From NCBI GenBank assembly GCA_031275285.1, contig JAISOY010000041.1:1-64000 (forward strand): a DNA stretch of 64,000 bases. The letters run 5' to 3'. The translations under genes and the position numbers were made by a program. The stretch is from Bacteroidales bacterium. GTDB lineage: Bacteria > Bacteroidota > Bacteroidia > Bacteroidales > UBA4181. The notes beneath the pieces were generated by a model. It searched no databases, was not told where the DNA came from, and was given only the letters and a program-made list of their open reading frames with translations. Positions 7,266-16,915 of this stretch are shown piece by piece; the first letter of the stretch is position 1; the number at the start of each line of letters is the position of its first letter.

Positions 7266-8933
7266 ATGAACGGTAAACCCATCTTCATCCTGTCCGTTAT
7301 AGCCATTTTCCTTTTTTCATGCCAATGGGATTCAACGGTTGATGCTTTGTTACAGAAGGCAGATGATTCTATGGATAATGATCCATCTGTGGCCAACAGG
7401 ATCCTTCAGGAAATAGAATATCCACAAAAACTGAATAAAAAACAACTGGCCGATTATCATTTTTTGAATGCCAGATATCTGTCTAATATATACGGAGACC
7501 TTGCCCGGGCCGACTCATTGAATGATATGGCATTGAATGAATATCTTTTAGCCGGAGATACGGCATTAATTATCAGATCATTGAATCTTGGGGGTGGAAT
7601 ATTGCTGGACAGAGGTAAACCCAAAGAAGCCATTTCTTATTTTGAGAAGGCTATATTGTATATAAAAGAAGACCAGCTTTCAGCATTGAGTTTTTTTTAT
7701 GTTCGGCTCGGACAGAGTTACCTGCAGATGAAAGAGTATGAACAGTCAATAGAAGCATACCGGAGATCATCAGCCATTAATGCAGATACAGACACTGCGA
7801 GGATTTTGAATAATTGGTTGAGCCTGGCATTGGTATGTCGCTCGGCTGGTATGTATGAAACGGCTATAAGTTATTATGATAGTGTGTTGTACATGGCTCC
7901 TCAACACTCCGGATTTCAATGGATGGTATCTGGTGTTCATTACCGGAAGAGCCGGACTTATTCGGAAATGAAGGATTACCGCCAGGCACTGCAACAGGCA
8001 GAGCTTAGCCTGAAATATAAATACAGGCGCAATGAGGTTCCCTTATATAACCTGGCTAAAGCCCGTATCTATATGAGACTGGGCGAAGGAGATTCAGCGC
8101 AGTATTACCTGAGAATTGCCGCACAGAATACGGATGAGTATGTGTCGAACCTGGCCTATCAATCCCAGCTCGAATACGAAAAAGAGAACCATCATTTTGA
8201 AAAAGCGTACCAGACCTGGTTAAAACAAGATGAATCATTATCCGGGATCATAAGTAACATAAACTATGAAATGGCCAAACAGCAATTCAAAGAAGAAAAA
8301 TTAAAGAATGAAAATAACCTGTTGAAACTGGCCAAACGGGAGCGTGAAATATATCTGTTATTGTTGGGAATAGCCCTGTTGGTGAGCTTTTTACTGTTCT
8401 ATATTTTTTACGCACGGAATAAGAGAAAAAGATTGCTGGAAAGTCACCTGCAACAGGAACAATTATTGGAAAGCCGGGCTGCACTGGCGGAAAATGAAAA
8501 CCTGTTGTTGCGTAAAGAAAACGAATTGAGTTCATTACGTGCGAAGGCCAGTGGATTAAGGGAATCCCTTTTCAGGAAAATGAGTATTTCTCAGAAAATA
8601 CCCTCATTGGACGAATCGAATGAAAAGGAAGAAAATGAAAGCCACCGGAAAATCAATTTATCCGATTATGACTGGGTAGAGTTGATACATACGGTCAATC
8701 AGGTATATGGCGGTTTCGTAGACCGGCTAAAGGCGGCCTATCCGCAATTGACTGAAGCCGATGTCGCTTTTTGTTGCCTGGTAAAGATCAGGGTGAATAT
8801 GGCCGATCTTTCTGATATATACTGTGTCAGCAAGGCCGGTATTACCAAAAAGAAGACCCGGATGAAACAGTTAAGATTCGGGATCGCAGACGAGAAAACT
8901 ACATTGGATGATTTCTTATATCAATTTCAATAA
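7266..8933 (+). CDS. TPR membrane protein with C-terminal HTH domain
   Basis: A 555-residue Bacteroidetes-type one-component regulator. A lipoprotein-like N-terminus (FLFSC, Cys19) precedes TPR-like helical repeats at about residues 25-320. A single membrane helix follows at about 362-384, then a coiled coil at about 388-440. The C-terminal helical domain (about 465-555) contains LTEADVAFCCLVKIRVNMAD, which matches the start of the LuxR-like HTH found in this architecture, although the recognition helix is diverged. Periplasmic repeats could sense a ligand while the cytoplasmic tail binds DNA. It sits directly upstream of two 6-bladed propeller genes, which are candidate targets or partners. 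Confidence 0.85.
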   Translation: MNGKPIFILSVIAIFLFSCQWDSTVDALLQKADDSMDNDPSVANRILQEIEYPQKLNKKQLADYHFLNARYLSNIYGDLARADSLNDMALNEYLLAGDTALIIRSLNLGGGILLDRGKPKEAISYFEKAILYIKEDQLSALSFFYVRLGQSYLQMKEYEQSIEAYRRSSAINADTDTARILNNWLSLALVCRSAGMYETAISYYDSVLYMAPQHSGFQWMVSGVHYRKSRTYSEMKDYRQALQQAELSLKYKYRRNEVPLYNLAKARIYMRLGEGDSAQYYLRIAAQNTDEYVSNLAYQSQLEYEKENHHFEKAYQTWLKQDESLSGIISNINYEMAKQQFKEEKLKNENNLLKLAKREREIYLLLLGIALLVSFLLFYIFYARNKRKRLLESHLQQEQLLESRAALAENENLLLRKENELSSLRAKASGLRESLFRKMSISQKIPSLDESNEKEENESHRKINLSDYDWVELIHTVNQVYGGFVDRLKAAYPQLTEADVAFCCLVKIRVNMADLSDIYCVSKAGITKKKTRMKQLRFGIADEKTTLDDFLYQFQ

Positions 8934-9017
8934 CTTGTCCGTCGTTACTATTTTCTTTAAACAGATAAATATTTAATTTTCAGATATTTAACCTAAAGAA
9001 GATGTCCGTGAGAAAAA

Positions 9018-9048
9018 TTGTATTCTTTTTTGTCGACGTTTATTTTTG
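9018..9048 (+). promoter_or_regulatory. Promoter of the propeller genes
   Basis: TTG at 9018-9020, a 20-nt spacer and TATTTTTG at 9041-9048 fit the Bacteroidetes consensus exactly. It lies inside an apparent N-terminal extension of the next reading frame and therefore argues for the start at 9068 or 9077 rather than 9002. Confidence 0.7.
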
Positions 9049-9067
9049 TGTTTTTAATCACTTAAAA

Positions 9068-10267
9068 ATGAATGCCATGAAAAAAGTGTTGATCGGGTTG
9101 ATTTCTTTGGTTTGCTGTGTGGGGTATGCGCAGGATTTAAAGAAGAGTAAAAAAGTTGCCGATAAGGTAAAAGTAGGAAAACAAGAGGTAGTGGTCGGCA
9201 ACAGAACTTTGTTGAAAGATACGGTAACGCTTCCATTAAGTTTTTTTACGGAAGAATTGAAAATGATCAAACTGGAAAATAAGGATGAAGCATTGGCTTC
9301 TACCGGTTCTGTCATTATCGGCGAACAACATATTCTGGTGAAAGGATCAGGAGATAATCCGTATAAGTTGTTTACCAAAGACGGTAAATATATTACCAAT
9401 ATCGGTGCACGTGGAAGAGGAGCTGGTGAGTATGGTAATGTGTACGATGAGTTCCTGGATGAAAAACATAACCGGATCTACATCCTTCCATGGAGTACTA
9501 ATAGTATTCTGGTATATGACCTGAAGGGCAAGGTACTGGATCCTGTCCGGCTGCCCATGAACGTACCGAAAGGAAAGATCTTTGTTGATCCGTCGGGGAC
9601 TACTGTTTCCGTACTGGCTGTTCCCTTTACAGGTAGCCCTTATATTGTATGGACGCAAAAAATATCAGGAGAACTGGTCAGCGGGATCGCACCCGGACAT
9701 CTTGCCATTAACCCCCGTGATGCTTCCGGATCTTTTACCGGTTTTAACAATGAAGCAGCATCAAGTAAAAATACATCTAATATAGACATATTCCTTTCTA
9801 CTTTCGGAGCACGTCTGGATACTTTGTATCACTATGACATAAAGGGCAATAAATTAATTCCGAAGTTTGCCATGAAATACGGAAGTAGTAAAGTTCCTAT
9901 CTTTTGGTATGCTGAATGGCCCCATCATTATGTGGGCAATTTGGCAGAACCAAAACAAATCAGCGAGTCGATGACCACTACCACGAAAAATGTTTTTTTC
10001 ATCATTGAAAAATCAAGTTTGAAAGGCTCTTTTTTCAAACTATACAATGATTTTCTCGGGGATATGGAGATCGGATGGCCCAGTTTTGCTTTTTCCAACG
10101 GTTATTATATAAAGAACTATGATCCGGGGGATTTAATAGAAGACCTGGAAAAACTATTATCATCCAATAAAAAAATGTCATCCGATATGCGTAAAAAACT
10201 GACTGATCTTAAGAATTCAGTCAAAGAAACAGACAATAACTATATTTTTTACGCAAAACTGAAGTAG
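9068..10267 (+). CDS. 6-bladed beta-propeller secreted protein, copy 1
   Basis: A protein of 399 residues when started at the ATG at 9068; the ATG at 9077 gives MKKVLIGLISLVCCVGYAQ, a clean signal peptide. The mature part is the 6-bladed beta-propeller family common in Bacteroidales. Landmarks are PYKLFTKDGKYITNIGARGRGAGEY, where the GxGxGEY motif follows the blade strand, and LDTLYHYDIKGNKLIPKF. The frame is open to 9002, but a strong promoter at 9018-9048 lies inside that extension. The function of the family is unknown. A related protein is encoded next to it, after a hairpin. Confidence 0.85.
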   Translation: MNAMKKVLIGLISLVCCVGYAQDLKKSKKVADKVKVGKQEVVVGNRTLLKDTVTLPLSFFTEELKMIKLENKDEALASTGSVIIGEQHILVKGSGDNPYKLFTKDGKYITNIGARGRGAGEYGNVYDEFLDEKHNRIYILPWSTNSILVYDLKGKVLDPVRLPMNVPKGKIFVDPSGTTVSVLAVPFTGSPYIVWTQKISGELVSGIAPGHLAINPRDASGSFTGFNNEAASSKNTSNIDIFLSTFGARLDTLYHYDIKGNKLIPKFAMKYGSSKVPIFWYAEWPHHYVGNLAEPKQISESMTTTTKNVFFIIEKSSLKGSFFKLYNDFLGDMEIGWPSFAFSNGYYIKNYDPGDLIEDLEKLLSSNKKMSSDMRKKLTDLKNSVKETDNNYIFYAKLK

Positions 10268-10278
10268 CAGGAATCTTT

Positions 10279-10315
10279 AAGAGCATTTCAGAATACTACA
10301 TGCTGAGATGCTCTT
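10279..10315 (+). terminator. Hairpin between the two propeller genes
   Basis: AAGAGCATTTCAG at 10279-10291 can pair with CTGAGATGCTCTT at 10303-10315 with one mismatch. The following T-tract is weak, so it may terminate only partially or stabilise the upstream mRNA. Confidence 0.55.
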
Positions 10316-10380
10316 TATCAAAATAACTTCAGGAATACTTTAAGCCCGTTATAGCTGTTTAACTTTATATATTATAATTT

Positions 10381-11484
10381 ATGGTAAAGATAATCTTTTT
10401 AGGAATATTCATTTGCACATATCTGATTGCTGATGCAAAAGAAGATGGGACCATATCTGAAAAAGTGGTGAATGGCTCCAAAGTAATGGTTTGTTCCATG
10501 GATAAGGTAAAGAAAAACGAAATCACCATCCCACTTAGCCAGCTTGTGGAGGATTGTTCTTTGATCCATTTGGAAAATCTGGAAAATGCGTTTTTTAAAC
10601 CCTGGTTTACTACTGTCACGGATAAATATATCGGGGTCAGGCAACAAGGTGGTAATCCATACAAATTATTTTCCCGTTCCGGAAATTTTTTATGTGATAT
10701 CGGTAGTATCGGACATGGACCAGGAGAATTTACCATATCCTTGTATGATGATCTTATTGATGAAAAAAACGAATTGATCTACCTTGCTCCTATGACTGGA
10801 GATAAGATACTGGTATTTAGCACTTCCGGAAAATTCATAAAAAATATAATTGCTCCCATTCGCTTGAAAAAACCTAAATTATATTTATCTGATGGTATCT
10901 TAACCGTGATACATATGGCTTTTAGGGGAGACGAAGCCATTGTTTTTCAGTTCGACTCAAATGGAGATGTGATCAAAAAGTTATCGCCACCTGCACATCT
11001 GTTGGTGAATGATTATAACGGGGAAATATTCAATACCCGGAATACCAGGGAATTTGAATTTCTTCATACAAGTAGTGATACATTGTATCATTATGATATA
11101 AAAAGGAACCGGATATTACCCGTTTTTACCATACAATCAAACGCTTCCGAAAAACCATTCAGACAATATATGGAACTGAATAATCAATACATCTCCAATG
11201 TTTTTGGAAAAGGTCTGATTTATAACGACAAAACGAACAGGACTTCTTCATACATCAAAATTGTAAATGACTATTATGGAAATTTATCCACGCCTGGTTC
11301 TGTTGTAAATTTCAGGAATGGGTGGTATGTATATAACCTGCAGCCGGAACAATTAATGGAAAATATCGAAAAACGTCTTGTCGAAAGTAGTTGTACGGGA
11401 AAAGACAAACAAAAACTTGAAAAATTACTTTCTTCATTAGAAGAAGGGGCGAATAATGTTTTGTTTTTAGGAAAATTAAAGTAG
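10381..11484 (+). CDS. 6-bladed beta-propeller secreted protein, copy 2
   Basis: A 367-residue paralogue of the preceding protein. It shares the same landmarks in the same order: an N-terminal signal-like segment, KNEITIPLSQLVEDCSLIHLE, NPYKLFSRSGNFLCDIGSIG, GHGPGEF, and DTLYHYDIKRNRILPVF. Overall identity by eye is modest, so this is an old duplication rather than a recent one. Such propellers are often encoded beside NVEALA-type small peptides in Bacteroidales. I saw no such small gene between 8934 and 11603. Confidence 0.85.
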   Translation: MVKIIFLGIFICTYLIADAKEDGTISEKVVNGSKVMVCSMDKVKKNEITIPLSQLVEDCSLIHLENLENAFFKPWFTTVTDKYIGVRQQGGNPYKLFSRSGNFLCDIGSIGHGPGEFTISLYDDLIDEKNELIYLAPMTGDKILVFSTSGKFIKNIIAPIRLKKPKLYLSDGILTVIHMAFRGDEAIVFQFDSNGDVIKKLSPPAHLLVNDYNGEIFNTRNTREFEFLHTSSDTLYHYDIKRNRILPVFTIQSNASEKPFRQYMELNNQYISNVFGKGLIYNDKTNRTSSYIKIVNDYYGNLSTPGSVVNFRNGWYVYNLQPEQLMENIEKRLVESSCTGKDKQKLEKLLSSLEEGANNVLFLGKLK

Positions 11485-11510
11485 AACCTGAAATTGTGGA
11501 AAATTGCTTT

Positions 11511-11551
11511 AAAAACATCTTTGCCTAAAAATTTTAGGCAAAGATGTTTTT
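11511..11551. terminator. Bidirectional terminator, 20-bp perfect stem
   Basis: Bases 11511-11530 are perfectly complementary to 11532-11551. An A-tract on one side and a T-tract on the other let it work in both directions. It separates the convergent propeller gene (+) and the giant beta-helix gene (-). Confidence 0.88.
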
Positions 11552-11602
11552 AAATGTCTGATTATTTTTCGTTGTGTCGGTAACTTTAATACCATCCCCC
11601 AA

Positions 11603-14600
11603 TCAATACACTACTGCTTTTCTGGTTTTATGATCCTTTGAAGCCACCAGATAAACCCCGGTGCTAAGGCTAAGTACCGCCGTTTCATTTTCTTTCATGT
11701 CCAATACCTTTACCAGCAGTCCGGTGACCGTGTATACGAATAATTTAACGGACATCTCGGGTTGTATGTATAATTTGCCGTACTTTGACCATATCGCGAT
11801 ATCATCTGGTAGATCTGTAATGTCTATTTCTCCGGTCACTGTATTACCGTCCGCCGGAGTATCAGACTCATAGGCGCCGATATCAATAATCCCCCCTATG
11901 ATCCGTGCTTTACTGGCCTGCTTTTTCTCCTCCTCATTCATGAAGAGGCTTATTGCATCAAGGTATTTTTGATTATTCCCCACATTAATCAATGGGCTTC
12001 CTTCTTTCAATTGAAAATTTCCGGTTGGGAAATCCTGAAACAATGGATCTTTATACTTGTTCAGATTTCCGATGCCCGGGCCATATTCTTCCGTTCCGGC
12101 CGATTTTTGGTTGTCTGTTGCATCATCTTCGGAATCAATATCGATCCGGTTTTTGTCGCTTGCAAGATAAAAACGTGTGATGTTTTTCATGTCCACGTTT
12201 TCTTTGGTGAGCGATCCGCCATTTACAGGTGCATTATTTTCCGTAGTATAGGAAAGCGATTGGGTAACCCCATTTGCACCTCCCTTTATACGGGTTTCAA
12301 CTGTGATTAATCCGCCGTTTTCCGCTTCATAATATAACTCATTTCCCGATGTCCGTTTTGTCAACGATATTTGATGTGCTGTGAATTTCATGGTCCCATC
12401 GGAAACAAACCCGATGGAGCGCATCCAATCCTGTTGTGTCTGCTGACTCTGAATGGATACCCTGGAAGGCCGGTCAAATGTAATATTTGAACTGGCACCG
12501 CCTTTCATCAGGAGTACAGGATATTTTGTGACTATTCCCGGAATGGTGGAATCGAATTTATAACCACTCAGTGACAGCGAGCTGCCCGGCATTGCGGATA
12601 AATTGCCGTTGACTTCAAGCAGGCACTGGGAAGTGCCACGTACGTCGATATCGACTGATGAGTTCACTCCTATAATGACATCCCCTTCTACAGACAATAT
12701 CTTATCGGCAACACCCTTTTGTGCATCTTCATAAATGAGAATGCTTATGGAGGAATTGCTGTTCTCAATGACCTTTTTGGGCTTTGCGCCCGATAAATAT
12801 TCGCGCACTCCTTTATACCTGATTGCCGCTTTTGATTCAATCACAAAGTCAAAAGGGTGATCAGCATTGATGGCTCCGCCTCCGCCTGTAAAGCGGTCTT
12901 TCGCTGTTTCCTGCCCGGCATAATCGATCATTACTTCCGTTTGTCTCGGAAATGTTTCTACGATAAGTGACGGTTCGGAACCGGTCAATTTTAAAACGGC
13001 TTCCATGGTTCCGTCGGAATCATAGTCTTTCGTGATATTTACCACGTCGCGGAAACGGATTTGATTTGCCTTTACTGCTTCTCCCATAAAAGTTCCACCT
13101 TCTTCCGCAAATGAAATCCGTATTTCGGAGTTATCCAACAATATGCTTCCGGCTGCGTTCTCAGCCAGCTTAGGCCCTTTATAATGAACATTCCGGTAGA
13201 TCAGATCAACTTTTTCGGGGGCACTGATATAGATATTCCCAGCTCCGTTCCGGCCGTTTATTGTCATACTGCGAACGGTTAAGGATCGGATTGTGCCGTT
13301 ACTTTCCAGGCGGATGACTTTGGCAGGGTCTGATCTTTTCACCATCAACTCAGTCAGGGTATAGCCGTTACCATCGATCACCAGGTCGGGTTTGGCCCGT
13401 CTCGGCTGGATCACCAGATCGGACCGGTATACGGTAATGTCATTAGCAAAAATAATAGCGTCGATACTTCCATCGGCCAACGCCTCCCTGAGTTCGGAAT
13501 CGTTATGTACGCGTGCACTTGTGACCGGCAGAACGGAATTGTCTTTTTTTGACTTTTCGGCGCCCATCGTGCTCATGTCGATCCATTCCATACCATATCG
13601 ATTCGTTACTTCCCGGGATAACTGGAAATTCCTGTTTGCTACACCCGGAAATCCGGGATCATGGGTCAGGTAATGATTATTGCTGATATTCCCGTACCGG
13701 GGATCAACAGATACCTCCGCGGGCAATTGCAATTCTTCCAGACTACTGTTCCTGTCCTGAAAGATTTTGTTTATATTGACAATCAAATTATTGTATATCT
13801 GATCCATCGGTTGCTGCAGGTCTTCTTTTTCGTTGGCCATGTACTCATAGTAAGCATATAATTCCGGATATTTCTCCTGCCACAACGTAGTCCGGTATAA
13901 GCCTGAGGTATATAATGCCGAGATGGAAGACTCGCTGTTCTCTGTCAGCAGGTCCATAGGCGTTCTTCCTTTATATGTATTAAAGAATTCCGGATAATAA
14001 GGCAGTACTACATCACAATCTACAAAAACATTGTTGATGCAGGTCCATGGTGTAACGATAGATATCAGTCCTGCCGTAGGATAGTTATAAACTACATTGT
14101 AGGAAAAATCCCGGAAAGGAGCAGTGTTATCGTATCCTATTACAGAGCGTAACGCATGCCCGAACTTACGGCCATAGCGGTTATCCATGTTGGTCACATC
14201 ATGGAAGAAATTATACCGTACTTTCACCCCGTCATTTGTAGCCAGGTAGTTCAGATACAAGGTACCGGTATCTTCCCCCATATCACAGGGAGAATCACAG
14301 AATTCATTGTTGATGATCTCAGTGTCGATGATGTTTCCGGTAATGGCCTGACCGAGACAATAAAGGAAAGTATTATTCTTCACGAGAATACCTGCGCCAT
14401 GTAAGTTCAGGCCCGATCTGTAAGTAGAACCAATGAGGCCGGAATATTTGATGATGTTGTTTTCAAAAATCATATTTCCTCTTTCACGGTTTCCTGCATT
14501 ACCGGACGCTATTCTACAAGCATGGTGACCTGTATTCAGAAAATAACAACCGGTCACTTTGTGGTTATATCCGTTATCTGAAGCCGGGATCACGCGAAGG

Positions 14601-16678
14601 TATTCGCTGAATTTATTTTCCTTCTGGGCTTCTATAAAATTGCGGGTAGTCAGTGCATTATCCCCGAGCCGGACTCCCCAGATACCGAAATTTTTCAGAT
14701 TACAGTTTTCAACGGTACAATTCCTTCCTCCGCGGATATAAAAAACAGAACCTTTCGTCAGTTCAAATGTCAATCCCGAAAAAGTAATATTGGAAGCTCC
14801 CTTTACATCGATCATGAAGTTTTTATCCAGTGCGGCTATCTTTACTTCAGTATCATTCAAATCCTTAACAGGATACAGGTATAATACTCCTGTATTCTTG
14901 TCGATATAATATTCCCCCGGCTGATCCAGTTCTTCAAAAACATTTTCGAACGCTACCCTTGCATCGTCAAAAAGGCCATAGGTAGGCATGGACTGCAATT
15001 CTACGGTCATTTGCTGGGTATTGATTTCTTTTACGAGGTTCCGTTCATTTTCATAATGATAGCCGAGCATTCCGAAAACGATAATGTCTTCATAGCTTTT
15101 CCAGCTTTTCATGCGTGGTTCATCTATGCGGAATACCGGACTCTTGCCATCCCATGTTTCGCCGGGGGCACCTCTTCCTCCGTATATTTCAGATATGGAG
15201 AGATATGTGTTGTATGGGTTTTCGGGAAATATCCCTGCTGTTTTATTAGGATAACGGGCCAGGTAAAGGGCTTCATCATCCATGAAAACCTGCATCCTCC
15301 TGACATAATTATTATTGTCATAGAATTCTTCGGTAACATGTTCTTTCAGGTTATCTTTTTTCCAGAAATCCTTGCTATAGTCCAGATCATTGAGACTGAA
15401 TCCGTTTTTGTATAAGTTATAACAGACTACCTTATTTCTGGCTTCAGGTGTTAACCGTTCACGCATTGTTGCATCTTTCACCTTTTCGAACTTACTGCCC
15501 TGGATATGGTATCCTCCGGTAAAAACAGGCGTTTCTCCGGGGTATGCTTTATAGATGACAGGCGAAGCGTCTGTTCCGGAGTCTTCATTAGTCAGGTAAG
15601 TTGTTTCTGTAATAGGATAGGTCCCTCCCCTGAAATAAACAATAATTCCACCGGCCGGTAATCCGGTAGCTTTTATCTTTCGGATATTGTTTCTTGCCCC
15701 GGCAATTGTTGCAAGAGGTGAATCTTCAGAACCTGTATTGCCATCATTCCCATCAGGTGCTACGTAAATAATTCTGCCAACGTTCTCCTCCGGTTCTTTA
15801 TCATCCGGAACGACAGCTTCAGTATCCTTTGTCTCATTTTGTATCAGGCTGTATGAACAATGTGTATGACTGAATGCATCGTTATGGAGGTCATTTTCAT
15901 TACCCCAGATAACCGAATTTGAAATTTCAGGATTGGATACGACATTGAAAATTCCACCACCCGAATTTTGACTTACTGTTATATTGACTATTACAGGAAA
16001 TGAATAATAATGGTATATCCCGCCGCCCTGATCGGCAGAGTTGTGGTTTACCGTAACATTGGTCAACACGGGGAATGAATGGAAACTGTATATCCCTCCA
16101 CCATAAACCGCTGAATTATTTTTTACAATTATATTATTCAGCCTGGGAGAAGAACGCATGATATATATCCCACCTCCCGCATCCTGCCTGTATTCCTTTC
16201 CATCTATAAAAACGGATTCCTTCCCGTTTGCATTTCCTCCTGTAATGGTAAGGCCATCAAGAAGCGCTTCACATCCATTTGAGAATATCAATACATGATA
16301 ACTGGAGCTATTGTCCGTATTTCCGTTCAGAATAGTCAGGTTTTTCTTATGATCCCTTCCTTCCGGATTGATTTCGTATCCTGCAAATCCACCATAGATC
16401 CGTATATTTTTCGAAATGATAAATGTGTTATTCCGGTTTCCGGGAGTCCCGTTTGTATTGTTTGCCTGAATTACGGGAGTATATGTTCCTGAGGTTATCC
16501 AAATCTGATCACCGTCCGTGGATCCATTGATCATGGCCTGCAAATCGCCCGATGCGTTTGTCCATGAACTCCCATTTCCTGTAGCTCCGGCTTTTACATA
16601 ACGAACTGTTGATGATACTGTGGTAATATTGATGAAGGACAAAAAAAATACTAAAGCATAAAATGGCAATAGCTTCAT
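11603..16678 (-). CDS. Giant secreted beta-helix protein with T9SS sorting domain (composite)
   Basis: A 1,691-residue surface or secreted protein. A signal peptide occupies residues 1-23. Residues about 24-285 are a right-handed beta-helix of the choice-of-anchor-Q/POMP type with GGGIY repeats, ending in ISNSVIWGNENDLHND and SYSLIQ. Residues about 302-1090 form a large beta-helix resembling glycoside hydrolase family 141-type proteins, starting IYVAPDGNDGNTGSEDSPLA and containing IYFRGGTYP-like and YPGETPVFTGG elements. Residues about 1100-1510 resemble the pectate lyase-like adhesive domain (VHNDSELREALADGSIDAII). Residues about 1537-1605 return to anchor Q (GNLNKYKDPLFQD, GSPLINVGNN, DIGAYES), followed by a T9SS type A domain to the end. 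It probably binds or cleaves plant or host glycans. Domain names beyond the repeats are family-level inference. Confidence 0.85.
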   Translation of the reverse strand: MKLLPFYALVFFLSFINITTVSSTVRYVKAGATGNGSSWTNASGDLQAMINGSTDGDQIWITSGTYTPVIQANNTNGTPGNRNNTFIISKNIRIYGGFAGYEINPEGRDHKKNLTILNGNTDNSSSYHVLIFSNGCEALLDGLTITGGNANGKESVFIDGKEYRQDAGGGIYIMRSSPRLNNIIVKNNSAVYGGGIYSFHSFPVLTNVTVNHNSADQGGGIYHYYSFPVIVNITVSQNSGGGIFNVVSNPEISNSVIWGNENDLHNDAFSHTHCSYSLIQNETKDTEAVVPDDKEPEENVGRIIYVAPDGNDGNTGSEDSPLATIAGARNNIRKIKATGLPAGGIIVYFRGGTYPITETTYLTNEDSGTDASPVIYKAYPGETPVFTGGYHIQGSKFEKVKDATMRERLTPEARNKVVCYNLYKNGFSLNDLDYSKDFWKKDNLKEHVTEEFYDNNNYVRRMQVFMDDEALYLARYPNKTAGIFPENPYNTYLSISEIYGGRGAPGETWDGKSPVFRIDEPRMKSWKSYEDIIVFGMLGYHYENERNLVKEINTQQMTVELQSMPTYGLFDDARVAFENVFEELDQPGEYYIDKNTGVLYLYPVKDLNDTEVKIAALDKNFMIDVKGASNITFSGLTFELTKGSVFYIRGGRNCTVENCNLKNFGIWGVRLGDNALTTRNFIEAQKENKFSEYLRVIPASDNGYNHKVTGCYFLNTGHHACRIASGNAGNRERGNMIFENNIIKYSGLIGSTYRSGLNLHGAGILVKNNTFLYCLGQAITGNIIDTEIINNEFCDSPCDMGEDTGTLYLNYLATNDGVKVRYNFFHDVTNMDNRYGRKFGHALRSVIGYDNTAPFRDFSYNVVYNYPTAGLISIVTPWTCINNVFVDCDVVLPYYPEFFNTYKGRTPMDLLTENSESSISALYTSGLYRTTLWQEKYPELYAYYEYMANEKEDLQQPMDQIYNNLIVNINKIFQDRNSSLEELQLPAEVSVDPRYGNISNNHYLTHDPGFPGVANRNFQLSREVTNRYGMEWIDMSTMGAEKSKKDNSVLPVTSARVHNDSELREALADGSIDAIIFANDITVYRSDLVIQPRRAKPDLVIDGNGYTLTELMVKRSDPAKVIRLESNGTIRSLTVRSMTINGRNGAGNIYISAPEKVDLIYRNVHYKGPKLAENAAGSILLDNSEIRISFAEEGGTFMGEAVKANQIRFRDVVNITKDYDSDGTMEAVLKLTGSEPSLIVETFPRQTEVMIDYAGQETAKDRFTGGGGAINADHPFDFVIESKAAIRYKGVREYLSGAKPKKVIENSNSSISILIYEDAQKGVADKILSVEGDVIIGVNSSVDIDVRGTSQCLLEVNGNLSAMPGSSLSLSGYKFDSTIPGIVTKYPVLLMKGGASSNITFDRPSRVSIQSQQTQQDWMRSIGFVSDGTMKFTAHQISLTKRTSGNELYYEAENGGLITVETRIKGGANGVTQSLSYTTENNAPVNGGSLTKENVDMKNITRFYLASDKNRIDIDSEDDATDNQKSAGTEEYGPGIGNLNKYKDPLFQDFPTGNFQLKEGSPLINVGNNQKYLDAISLFMNEEEKKQASKARIIGGIIDIGAYESDTPADGNTVTGEIDITDLPDDIAIWSKYGKLYIQPEMSVKLFVYTVTGLLVKVLDMKENETAVLSLSTGVYLVASKDHKTRKAVVY

Positions 16679-16721
16679 ATTATTTGTTCGGTTTAAACGG
16701 TAGATTTTAATTTTTAGATGG

Positions 16722-16729
16722 CAAAGTTA
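16722..16729 (-). promoter_or_regulatory. Possible -7 element of the giant beta-helix gene
   Basis: Read on the minus strand this is TAACTTTG, matching TAnnTTTG, about 45 nt upstream of the start codon. No TTG is visible at the expected distance. Confidence 0.4.
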
Positions 16730-16832
16730 GTTGCTGCTAACTTATCTTGGAAATAATAACTCAAAAAATGAAAATATATTATCTTGAAACATATTTATAG
16801 TAGTTAGAAATCTCATTACAAAACTTTCATAA

Positions 16833-16873
16833 AAGAAAATTCATACTTTTCGATAAAATGTATGAATTTTCTT
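16833..16873 (-). terminator. Terminator of ohr
   Basis: AAGAAAATTCATAC at 16833-16846 pairs perfectly with GTATGAATTTTCTT at 16860-16873. On the minus strand it follows the ohr stop by about 45 nt and ends in T residues. Confidence 0.75.
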
Positions 16874-16915
16874 GAAGTTTAGATCCTTGATACTGTTAAA
16901 AACAATGTAATGATT

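Noticed and set aside
9002-9067. N-terminal extension of propeller copy 1
   Set aside because: A consensus promoter lies inside it, and a signal peptide starts at 9068/9077.
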